From Eimeria necatrix (taxonomy: Eukaryota; Apicomplexa; Conoidasida; Eucoccidiorida; Eimeriidae), in contig NW_013654362.1 of NCBI RefSeq assembly GCF_000499385.1, positions 1 to 64,000 of the forward strand: a stretch of DNA of 64,000 nt, read 5' to 3'. Position 1 is the first letter of the stretch, and each line of letters begins with the position of its first letter. The notes beneath the pieces are model-generated. The model saw only the letters and a list, made by a program, of their open reading frames with translations. It was not told the DNA's origin and searched no databases. The translations under genes and the position numbers were made by a program. Of the stretch, positions 9,142 through 19,708 are shown piece after piece.

Positions 9142-11984
9142 TCAATTGACAAACAGTTGGCAGTTTCCCCCACTGGACATGGAGGGATTGATGGTGTTCC
9201 GTAAATGCAAAAGCTTGCAGGCGAGCTGGTCACTTTTTATGTCCGCTGCATCAGTTAAATGCTGCTGGCGTACTTGCTGCAGCAGCATTAGTCCCTCATC
9301 TCCTGGCATTAGAGAAGATAGCAGTAGCAGCGGCTTGTGGCAGCAGCAGGAGCACTGCGCCGCTGCTGCTGTAGCGCCACAGCAACCACAAGAGATCATG
9401 CCAGATCGTTGCTGTTGCGCTGCCTCTGCCAAAAACACAACGTTATATATTGCGTTGAGGGCCGCTTCTGCGGCCCTGCCGTCGGCTGCAGCAGCAGCAG
9501 CCTCTAGAAGAGCCCACAAATGCCGTAGTGCGCCATGTTGAAGCATCACGAGCAGCTGCTGAAACGTTGCTGCAGTGGTGCATGCGTTGGACACGAGCCA
9601 CAGCGCCTCTTTGCGCAGCTCATCACCTAAGTGTGGTTGTTCAAGCAGCATCAGAGCATACTGCGGAATGTTGCACTGCAGTAGCTGCTGCAGTTGTTCA
9701 CTGTTGCCCACAGCTAAGTTGCTGAGGGCCCAGCATGCCTCTCTGCACAGAGAAGGGAGACTAACGCGAATCAGCAGGGCTCGCAGACACCGCAGCACTA
9801 CGGGGGTTCCTCTAGAGCAGCAAGGCTTGAGGGTTTCCTCAGGCGGAAGGCAACCGCCTGCATTGCTGCTGCTCCCGGTGGAGCCGTGTACAGCAGCTGT
9901 TGCGCTTGCCAGACATCTCATGCAACAGCAGCTGGACAGTAGTTGCTGGGTATGCCGAGCTGTTCCTGCTGCAATTTGCCCAATAATGCGTAGCGCCGGA
10001 TGTAGTGGAAGCAGCATGTGCTGCTGTTGCTGCGGGTCCTGCAACAGGTGCGCCAGTTGGGGGTTACACACGCGACAGCATCTATTTCTCCGCCCTGTCA
10101 GAACGTCCAGCTCAAAAGTGCGTGCATTAGATGCAGCGTTTCCTTCTACTCCCTCGTTAGGGGTAGAATCAACGGCGCAGCAACAGCACCCGCTGCTGTG
10201 AGCCAGGGCATGTACGACGTGCAGCAACAGCGGTGGCGTCTGCAGCAGCAATGAGACCCCTTCGGGCCTCGTTACGAGGCCATCTATAGCCCAGCACACG
10301 TCCGCCAGCGTCTCTTGCTGCAGAATCAGCTCGGCGTGCTGCTGCGGTGGCAGCACCTGCTGCGGTGAGGCCTGCTGCAGCGCGTGCCGCAGCAACGGCA
10401 CCAGCGGCGAAAGCAGCTTTGCCTGCAGCACCAAAGCATACGGACTCTGCTGCGTAACATAGCTCGAAAATACTAATTGAATTTACCCAAAAGTAAGTAG
10501 GAGCTGCACAAATCCTCTTGTGACAGGCTGACAATGAAGTTTAGATTTCAAGACTTCGCCTGTGAGCCCTGATTCGCGTAGCTAACAAACTACCCTTTGC
10601 GCTGTGCCTGCAGGATGTAGGGGCCGCAGTGAAGGCTGACCTCTGGCCTAGGCGTTCCCCTGCATAGGTTAGAAATGAGCCACACGGCAGTGCGCCATGT
10701 CTGGGGGCGTTTGGCATGCTGCAGCAGCAGCAACACCTGTTGGTGCAGCGACGGCAGCAGCGGCTGCCCTTGTAGCTGCGCGGTGCACTGTTGCGGTGCT
10801 GAGCCCGCTATGCGGTGGAGCTGCTGCAGCAGCAGCTGCTGGAGCTGCGGAGTAATGGCGTGCCGCTGCGCAGCTTCCTGCTGCCGCTGCAGCTGTTCGT
10901 GCTGCTGCGGCGGCTGCAGCAGCAGAGAACGCACATGCTCCTGCAGCAGCTCCTGCGACAACACAATGTCTCTGTACGCAGCGCTGTCGCCCGTGATGTT
11001 CCCCAAAGCCCACAGCAGCTGCTCAAAGGCTTCTTCCTCTGTGGGCAAGCCGCTGGCCTCCCGCGAGGCCCCGGGGCTGCCCGTGGCTTGCTGCTGAGCC
11101 CCCCGCGGCGAAGTCAGGGGGCTGCAGGGAAGCGCAAGAGATTCGGGCGAGAAGCTGAAAATGCTGCAAAAGATGAAACCCAAAGTCCCGCAGCTGACGA
11201 CAGCAGCAGCGTCCGCGCTGCTGCCGCTTCCGAGGTTCGTCAGGCACCACGCGGCTTCCAGCTGCAGCAGCAGCAACACTCGCACGCATGCACTTTTGCT
11301 GCTGCTAGTGTTGCGCTTCCCTTGCCTGGCGCTGCTGCCCCCGCAAACGAACAAACCTAACAACACTGAACAATGCAAGTGAGACTCGACTTGCGCAGCA
11401 GCAGCAGCACAAAGAGCCACAAGCAGCAGCACAGTTCAAGCAATCCCCGCAGCAAAAGCAGCAGCAGAACTGACCATGAGTGCTTTGCTGTGGTGCGCGA
11501 GGCAGCCAACAAGGAGGGGCAGGGCACCTGCACGAAGACATGCAGCTATTGGAATCTCTCCAGCAGCAGACAGCAGCTGGCGCAGCCCCCGCACCCCCTT
11601 CAGCAGCATTACTACCACTTCGTTGTGCTGCTGCTGCTGTTGCTGCTGCTGCTGTTCGAGTGCGTTGTGCAGCAGCTTCGGAAGGGGCTCGAGGAGCCGC
11701 GTGACTTCCTCCAAGACTTCTGGGCTTTCCGACTCTGCCGCTGCATCATTGGGAGGCACAGAGCAAGGCCCCGGAGAAGCAGGAGCTGCTGCTGCCTTGT
11801 CTGCTGCTCTATGGGGGGGTCTTGAGAGCGACAGCTGCTCCGTTAGGCGGGCGGTGAGATCGTCCAGATAAGCAGGGGCTGCCGGGGGAGCAGCATGTCT
11901 CTTGCATTGCTGTGGCGAGGCATACAAAGGTAGCATCTGTTGCAGCTGTTGCTGTTCTGCTGCTGCTGCGGCTTTGTGCAGCAT
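9142..11984 (-). CDS. Importin-alpha-like armadillo-repeat protein
   Basis: Three exons with consistent phase: 11984-11475, 11261-10641 and 10449-9142 (812 aa). Donors GTCAGT and GTCAGC; acceptors CTGCTGCAG and TTACGCAG. The armadillo signatures of karyopherin alpha appear in order: AGALPLLVGCL, LEAAWCLTNLGSG, LLWALGNITGDSAAYRD, RTAVWLISNLCRG, ADVCWAIDGL, CREACWALSNLAVGN, RKEALWLVSNAC and ALNAIYNVV. These Trp/Asn ladders bind nuclear localisation signals in this family. Poly-Gln, poly-Ala and Cys-rich inserts sit in loops, so the protein is longer than the usual 520-550 aa. No Arg/Lys-rich importin-beta-binding domain is visible before the first repeat: the start ATG at 11984 leads into Gln/Ala-rich sequence. 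An upstream exon could supply it. Head-to-head with NOC3. Confidence 0.82.
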
Positions 11985-12977
11985 CGAAGACGTGATGCAG
12001 AAGAGGCAAGCCGCGCTCGCGAGGCTGCAACTTGTGTTCCTTCGAGCAAAGCGGGAGACAGGCAGATCTGCGTTTATATTTCAAAGAAATTAAGCAAAAA
12101 AAAGATGTCTCGGTAGAAATAATGCGGTTTGGAGGCTTCAAACGGAGCCAGTTTCCGCAGCGAGCCGAAAAGACCCCTTCCTCATTTCTTGATGTGCTGC
12201 CGACGCTTTCCTTGATTCCGATACTGTCTTTGATGCTGCAGCTGCTTCCTTCAGCTGCCGCTGCAGAGTGAATGCGAGACGGCTGCCTGGGTCTCCTCGG
12301 TGCTGCTTACTGTTGCTGCCGCTGCAGTTAGTTCAGCTTGCTGCTGCGGCTCAACCACTGACTGTTCACTGTATCTAAGAAGAGTCACAGATGCGGCAAC
12401 AGCTGCCGCGGGCATACTGCTGTTAACTGTGTGGTTTGGCTTTGCTGGATGGCTGGTTCGTCACAGCTAGCAGCTGAATCGAATCCAGTGAGCTTTACGC
12501 CTCCTGCAACCTCCAGCTCCTCGATGTCTCACCAGCTGGAATTTCAGGGCGTTATGTTTCGATCTAGGATTTTTTGTTTCAGATCTGAAGCCTGCAGCAT
12601 AGATTGGAGACAGGCCTCATCGGTGTGGCACTCCGTGTCTTGGGGGCTATTGGTGTGGAGGGTTCGCTGCCAACTCAGCAGTTGGCTGCTGCGACTTTGC
12701 GCAGCGTGCTTGCTGCTGCAGAGCTGCTGCAGTAGCCACTGTAGCCGAAGATACTGCTGCAAATTTATCCCTGCATGAACAATTGGCTTTTTTGAGCCTT
12801 TGAAGATTCTCTGAATGACTAGAGGCTCTTGTTTTAGTAGCCTGTAGTTCCATGCTGCGCCCCACATAGCAGCTGCAACAGGAGCAGCAAGTGAAGCAAT
12901 AACAGGGGCAACAACCGCTGCGGCGGCATCTTCAGCTGAGGCATACGGGCAAATTTTATCAAACGTAGAGCTGCAAA
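11985..12977. other. Divergent intergenic region between importin alpha and NOC3
   Basis: About 1 kb separating the two start codons, presumably with both promoters and 5' UTRs. It keeps scattered GCTGCT/CTGCAG motifs. A minus-strand frame at 12544-13107 overlaps the NOC3 start and looks like a shadow. A possible extra importin-alpha exon may lie at 11985-12150, but I could not identify one. Confidence 0.5.
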
Positions 12978-15900
12978 ATGGGTAAAAAAAGAAGACGGGA
13001 AGCTGCCGCAGCGGAAGATGCTGCTGCAGCTGTCGCTGCTGCCCCTGCAGCTGCAACAGTTCGACGAGGCACTCTGCTCCAGAGTAAGTTGCAGCGGCTA
13101 ATGCCATCTACTACATCTGCAGCGCTAAAGGCAGAAGCCCCGGAGATGGTGCTGCCTGTAAGGGGGCTAGATGGAGTATGGACAGCGCCAGGTGACCAGC
13201 AGCAGCAGCAGCAGCAGGACGAGCCGCAGCAGGAAAAGAAAAGCTCCGGCAAGGAGAAGAAAGTGAAACGCCAGCAGGGCAAAGCGGCAGCTGAACCAAG
13301 TCTAATTAAGGGGAATAGCACTTCAGAAGACGTCCCTAATGGAAAAGGCAGTGCTGCTGCCAGCACCGGCAGCAGCCGCAGCAGCAAGGGGAAAGCCGAA
13401 GAGGAGATAAGCGAATCTGCCTGGGCAGTGGTCCGCAGCTGCAAAACACTGCAGCAAAAGAAGCAGCAAATGGCAGCAGCAGCAGCACGCATCATGGCTT
13501 CTCCGGAGCGCTCCTTTGAGGAGTTGGACATATTTTTCGCCTTCTGCAGCCACAGTAGATCTGCTGCTCAGGCTGTAACAGCTGCAGTTGCAAGTGCAAG
13601 TAAACAAACTGAAGAGCAGAAGCAATCTAGAAGGTTAAGACTTCAGGAGCTGCTGCAGACGCGGCAGCTCGCAGTGCTTTCCCTTGCTGTAGTGCTGAAG
13701 GATATACTGCCGCGAAACCGTCTGACGGCAGCAGCAGCTGCAGAAACAGCAGCAGCAGCAGCAGCAGACGCAGCCAAGAGTGGCAACAAGAATTCTGCGC
13801 TAAAGGCTTTCCGGCTTTCGAAGGATGTCGAAAAGCAGCAGCAAGTGGAGCAGCAGTTCATCCGTACCCACCGCAGGTTCGTGCTTCTCCTGCAGCAGGA
13901 GTTGCAGCCGCTGCTGCAGCGGAAGCCAGGCTCCTGCTGCAGCAACGGTGACCTCTTATGTGCAGCATCAGCAGCAAGAGCAGCAGCTGAGGTCGTTTCT
14001 GTGCTTCCGCGGTTTAATGATTCGGACACTTCTTTGCTGCAGTTGGCTGTCAAGGCCGCAGCAGCCGCAATAGCAGCAGCAACGGAGCTGCAGCAGCAGC
14101 AACAGCGAGGTGCCAAACTCTCGTGGCGGGAAAAGCATCAGCAGCTGCTTCAGGAGGCAGGCCGCAACATTACTGAAACCCTGCAGCTAGTCGTGGCAGA
14201 GGACAAGGGGCTGCAGACAGCAGCAGCAGTTATTGATGCTGCCGTGCAGCAAGCGACAGCAACTGCATTGCAGCAGCAGCACCAAACCTGCAAAGAGCAG
14301 CAGGACTGGGAACAGATAAGATATGCGAGGAGTGCAGCCGCTGCAGCTTTAGCCGACGTGGCTCTCAAGATTGAACTCAGGAAAAAGCTGGTAACAGTGC
14401 AGCCTGGCTCCTCTGCCAACTACTTGTGTATGCTTATTTAATCCTCCGTGCTCTAGTTTTGTTTTCAGTGTTCCATATCTCAAGTTTCCTCCAGAGCAGT
14501 CGCTACTTGAATCCCCTTCAATCCCTGCGTGGATCCCTCACTTCGCTCCAGTCTTTTCCTGCCTTTTTACGCGCCTCTACGTCTTCCTGTCTTGCCTGTT
14601 GCCACTTTTGCTTCTTTCCGAGGATTTCTTTTGCGTTTTCGACTTCACTGCATATGTCATTCATTCTTTGTGTGTCTTTCTTAAGGAATTCAGCAAGGGT
14701 TTGGGCTGTGGCACTCGCGACGGCGTGTCAGTGGCTACATTTTAGAGAGAAAAGTCCAGTGTTTGTGATATGCGGATCAGAGCGATGCTGAGAGGGACCA
14801 AATAGATCACAAAGTAGACGTTGCTCTGCGCCGAGACCTCCAGGCGAGGCAAGCTCCACCCTGATTGCAACTTTTGCGGTAGCTGCTGCTGTTCCTGCTG
14901 GTCTTTCACATTCGGAGTGGTTTCGTATTTTGAATGAACTGAGTTTGATAGGTTGGTTTCTCTGTGGTGTAGATAGGGCAGGGTTATGGCATTTTGTTGC
15001 CCCATGGCTTGTGTGGCATGTTCTGTGGCTCAGCTCCATTAACGCTGACCTGAAGTCCTTGAAACAGTTCGAAGGAAAGATTCTTCGGACTCTCTTTGTC
15101 CTCTACGCTAAGTAAGACAGGGCGGCAGCAGTAGCTTCAAGGAGCGGCTGCCGACAGCAGCGGCAGCGCCGGCAAAAGCGGTTGTTGCTGCTGCAAGAGA
15201 AGGAACAACAGCTAGGGCATACAAGAAACAGGATTCGTACGTGTCCTTTCTTCTGCTGCTACGCTTTTGTGTCTTCTTCATTTTTGCTAGAGGCTGCTGC
15301 ACGTTTGTTGCATTTGCCATGCTGCTGCTGCAGGACGCTGCGTTCCCCCGAGGTCGCAGGGGCGCCGTTAGTGTTGGCATCCTTGAGGGGTGTGTGCACA
15401 CTAGGCGATTTCGTTAGGGATGACTTGCTCCTGGATTTTCTACAGTTGCTGCGGGAAGCCGCAGCGTCAAACTCCGCGCGGCTTCTGCACCTTGGACCTG
15501 CGACGGCGGTGGCTTGGGTCCTGGTGCCGCTGCTGCTGGCACGAAAGTTGAGAACATCTTTGCAGGTATGGCTATCTTGGTCACTAACAGTGGTGCTGCT
15601 GCAGCGAACAAAGCGGACCGTGTTGAAGAGAGGCCTGTTTTAATTTCTAAAATGAACTGCGTCACAGTTTGTTATACTACCTGTGCAAACCCTACTGCTG
15701 CAGACCGATTACTTTTGGGCCGCCGAGTCCATATCAGCTCTCTTGATAAATGCCCTCCCTCAGTTTGCTGCTGGGCAGAAGGGCACTCAAGCAGGAGCAC
15801 CGCCAGATGCTGTCCTTCTGTCTCTAGGGGGTGGTGATGGTACATCTTTTTTCAGCAGCAGGAGTGGTGGCTGCAACAGCAATAACGACGTAGATGCTGG

Positions 15901-17141
15901 TTTCGCCCGCAAGTTGCTGCGTGCCTTTGAGCTCTTGCAGCAGACTCCTCAGCTCTGGGGTGGTGGAGGCGCACAGCAACAGCTGCAGACACAAGCGCTC
16001 CGCGACGCAACCACATCCCGGGGTGTAGCAGCTATTCGCGTAGACGAGAATTTTGGTCTAACAGCTGGCAGCAGCAGAACTAGCACAGGAAGCACGGCAT
16101 ATGCACAGGCGGTACTGCAGCTGGGAGATGCCTTCTCGTCTTGTGCTCCCCTTTCAGACATCTCTGTAGGCAGGCGGATCGTTCAAAGGGTATGCTTGTG
16201 TTTGCTGTAGTGTTTGATCTTCTCCCTATCCTTTTCGCATGGTCCATTACTGGTAAAGCTGTCTTTACTGCGTTTTTTTTGTGTGTGACACAGCTGCTGC
16301 GGCTGCTACAGCAAATGCCACTTCTCTGCGATGCGGTTACACCTGAAGGCGCCACCGGTGCAGGGTAAGCTTCCAGAGTGGCATCGGCAGCAGTGGCAAC
16401 ACCGAAAGATTTTGGCAGCCGCAGCAGTACGATCATACACGTATTAGCCGTTTAGCTGAACCGTGTTAAAACTCGTGGGTCATAAGCAAGGAATGTGATA
16501 CTGCCACCGCGTTCAGGCATGTTGCTCACGGTACTTTTGCTTGTATTTGTCATGCAGAACCTCCCTTCACTTCGTGCTGCTGTTACTTACCGCCAGCTGT
16601 GACCCGCAGACAAGCGACTCTGCGTTTGCTGCACTTGGTTTGGCGGATGAGCAGAAGCGTCTGCTGCTGGAGAAGCTTGAGCCGCAGCAAAAGCGCAGGA
16701 GGATGCTACTTGAAGACGCTGCATCCGCAACAGAAGCAGCGCAAACTCACTGCGCCGGATGTGCATCAGCTGACTGCACCGCCACGGACCTTTGCTGCTT
16801 CTCTGCTGCAGATGAGCAGTTCATGTTACAGCAGGTTTTCTTGCACACACCGCAGCCACCACCATTAAAGTTTGAGCATGCTGCGGTTAGAGCTGCACCT
16901 AAAGATGAAAGTAGAGCGGCAAGAGTTGCTGGTGTGACTCAAAATTGCCACTCTCAAACTGTGACAACCGAAGGGGCTCCAGTTACAAGGCAGCCGCAGA
17001 AGCAACCAGTACAAAAAGACGAGCAAGAAGTGCAATACGTGCAGTCGCAAGGACAATCGAAGCACAACATGAACCAGCAAAAGAAAGGAAGCGGCAATGG
17101 ACGAAATTGTGCCTCGTTTCGCAGACGCCAGCGCAGACGTG

Positions 17142-17172
<31 letters not shown>

Positions 17173-17269
17173 GGAAGCTGCTGGTGCAGTGGTCGTTGGT
17201 CTTGACACCCCTCAGGGTTTCGGGCCAATAGACGAACATCCTCAGGTAGCACCCTGTTGCTCCGTTTAA
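12978..17269 (+). CDS. NOC3: Nucleolar complex protein 3 (NOC3) homologue
   Basis: The ATG at 12978 opens MGKKRRREA, a basic nuclear N-terminus. Exon 1 (to about 14390) carries the NOC3 core: a helix ending ILASPERSFEELDIFF in family terms (here IMASPERSFEELDIFF), then RQLAVLSLAVVLKDILPRNR, FRLSKDVEKQQQVEQQFI and YRR-like THRRFVLLLQQEL. Later exons: about 15056-15111 (FEGKILRTLFVLYAK), 15334-15565 (LVLASLRGVCTLGDF and DDLLLDFLQLLREA), 15704-16189, 16294-16364 and 16597-17269, with consistent phases from the second exon on. The exon 1 to 2 junction is uncertain (a GTAACA donor pairs with a weak acceptor). The C-terminus is basic (RRRQRRRAAA). In yeast and animals NOC3 acts in 60S pre-ribosome maturation and export. 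Poly-Ala and poly-Gln inserts are abundant. Confidence 0.78.
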
Positions 17270-19531
17270 CTATGCAGTACTCATGAATTGCAGATTCGGA
17301 GGAGCGTAGTTGGGGTTTACACTTAATTGTGGTACTCAACAGTTTGAAGCAGACGGCAGTGGCCACCGTGAACGTTGCAAGCTCTAGCAGCGCATAATTC
17401 TTTTGCATATTGTTAGCATGTAGTGGTTGCACTGCAGTGAAGTATGGTTAATTGGAAGGTATGGTGGAATGGAAAAAGATTGACGTAGGGAAAAACTTGT
17501 CACACGAAAAGACTAACTGCTACAAAGCGCTTGAAGCCGAAGGAGCGGGCGCCGCAAAGGGAAGACCATTATCAACGTAAAAGCAAACTACAAGCGCTGC
17601 GCCACCATGGGAATATATCTGCGCACTGGAGGTCAAACTGTCACACGAAGGTGCGCCGTTAGTCGAGGAGCTTGCACAATGCTTTGGAGAAGTCCAACAT
17701 TTGCTATCAGAGCATTCCGTAGTGGTCTAGTATCAGGCTGCGCGTAGCGGGTTCGAACAGACTTGCCGCATTGAGGCCATTTCTATGATACCTACTGGGC
17801 GAAATGCTATGGATAATTGTCAACAAACGGAATACACTAGTGAAGGAGGCCAAGCTGTTCGGGAGCATCCCTCTGCGTCAAGAATAGCGAGCACAGGATG
17901 AACGTACACAATTAGCGACACTTCAGGCAAAGGCACATCAGCCGGCTGAATGAGCCGACGTCGCACTATAAGAGATAGCTGAAGAAATCTGCAGGGCAGT
18001 GGGGAGGGTGAGTCAAGACGTAAAGGGATACAAAGCTTTTTCCGATGTCTCGACGCTTCTGTTCCACTTGATGAGAACTATTATCCCAAATGCGGGGCTT
18101 CACTATCCCTTAATAAAGTGAGGGTGCCTTCCGTAGTCTCTTATTTTCACACAAAATTAGCTTCGTTTGAATTGCACCGGGCAGTATTTGTGGGAAATGC
18201 GTCACAATTATCGCAAAAGGCCAAGTCGCAGTATATGGTCAGGACCGATAAACAGCTGTGATAATAAGTGGCAAAATACCGATGCAACTTCTGCTTTACT
18301 TGCTCAGTAGGCAGGCATATTATAATAGGAGTGTACGAGTTGGTTCCCAATGCTCAATTAAAGCAAACCAAAGAGCTGTTTACCACAGTGACGCCCTATT
18401 GACCGTCCTTTTAGTGCAATGATGCCGTAATCAATGGTGTTGACACGACAAAACAAGGGAAAAGCATCCCTGTGTTGGAACCAACTTTGCTAAACTTCGC
18501 GAAAGCATTCAGGTTTTGTAGGGCAGCGCACTTCTGCGACAAGAATACTACATGCAGCTTCACAGCAGCATTTGTTCCGTGATGTGGCTGCAGCATTTTG
18601 TGGGCGGTAATTTGGCAATTTTTACGCGTAATACTCGAATTTGTCACTTTGCTCTAGTGAATGCTAGGGCAGCCTCATGAAGCCAATGAGGTTTTTGTAG
18701 AAAGTTTTTAATCACGTAGTTCGCCAGATATATAGCAGAAGTGCACAAGAGATTTCAGTGACTCGAATACGATAATGAAGTTAACGACGAATATGACAAT
18801 GAATTTCATGACAAGGTATTCAGCCATCTTACGAAGGCATTTACTTCTGTCAAGCACGCATCGAGTTGGCCGGAACTTAACCCAGAAGAACTCTACAACA
18901 CGATTACAGTCTAGGAAGAATATTATCGGAAATTCGCGCATGTTCAGGAATACCCGAAAACTCGATTGTGTTTCCACTAGATAGAGTGAATGCAACATAA
19001 TACGTGGTTGTGTCCGGTATGCGGCCTGGAGAAACATACGGAAAACCTACGGATTGCGAAACAGCTGCAATGGTTTACATTTTCAAGCAAAATATTGCTG
19101 CTGCGAGGCTAGCAAGGGTAGCTGCTGTCATAGCGGTTTCTGGAATTTGACTGTTCACGAAACACTCAGTGGCAGTGGTCTCTCTCCTCTTATACTTGTC
19201 TCAGAACAGGTTTAGGGGCATCAGAAAAGCAGTCACATACGTGGGCCTATCCTGCAGCGTGATCACTTGGTAGGCAGATGAAAACGACCAGCTGTAGCCA
19301 CCACCGAAGGCTTCACCAGAGACCCAGCAATTGTTGCGAAGACGTGTCAACTACCACTATGCAGTGCGACCAATTGTGATTTCCACGACCCACACTGGAC
19401 GCGTCTTGCAATTACTTATTCATGTTTAAACAGACGACAAAATCTAAGAAGTAAACTGGCCACAATAAAGCAACGCATTGAGCCTCTGTAAAAAGGCGTA
19501 GTCGCAAAGTGCGCAACATGCAACTAGGATC
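17270..19531. other. Gene-poor region, start of the repeat-poor segment
   Basis: CAG runs stop abruptly after about 17.2 kb and base composition becomes even. Open frames are short (at most about 110 codons) and on no consistent strand. I see no conserved motif. A tRNA-like A/B box pair sits at 17721-17760. Confidence 0.6.
17721..17760 (+). other. tRNA-like remnant with A and B box-like motifs
   Basis: AGTGGTCTAGTATC resembles the D-arm/A box and GCGGGTTCGAACAG resembles the T-arm/B box, only about 15 bases apart. The anticodon arm is missing and the T-stem 3' strand does not pair, so this is not a functional tRNA. A tRNA pseudogene or the head of a tRNA-derived SINE would look like this. 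Confidence 0.35.
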
Positions 19532-19708
19532 ATGATGAAACTTGTGGGACGAACAACTCTCGGTGAAGTCTACCTGCACGCGCGCCTGCCGTTACTTATT
19601 TCCCGCGCTACATTGTTGCCATTGCTTCTTTGGGCACTACTCTGCATTCAGCTGATTTTCACGGCAGCCAGCCCAACCAGCACAAGGGGTCCATGCGGGG
19701 AGAAATAA
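19532..19708 (+). CDS. Candidate signal-peptide exon of an unknown protein
   Basis: ATGATG start followed by 58 codons. Residues about 19-45 are very hydrophobic (LLPLLLWALLCIQLIFT) and end in AAS, a plausible signal-peptidase site. In the gene-poor segment this is one of the few stretches that looks like a first coding exon. A frame at 19750-20070 downstream could be a further exon, but no join was established. No family recognised. Confidence 0.25.
   Translation: MMKLVGRTTLGEVYLHARLPLLISRATLLPLLLWALLCIQLIFTAASPTSTRGPCGEK

Noticed and set aside
12544..13107. 187-codon minus-strand frame over the NOC3 start
   Set aside because: Overlaps the basic N-terminus of NOC3 on the other strand and has no recognisable domain.
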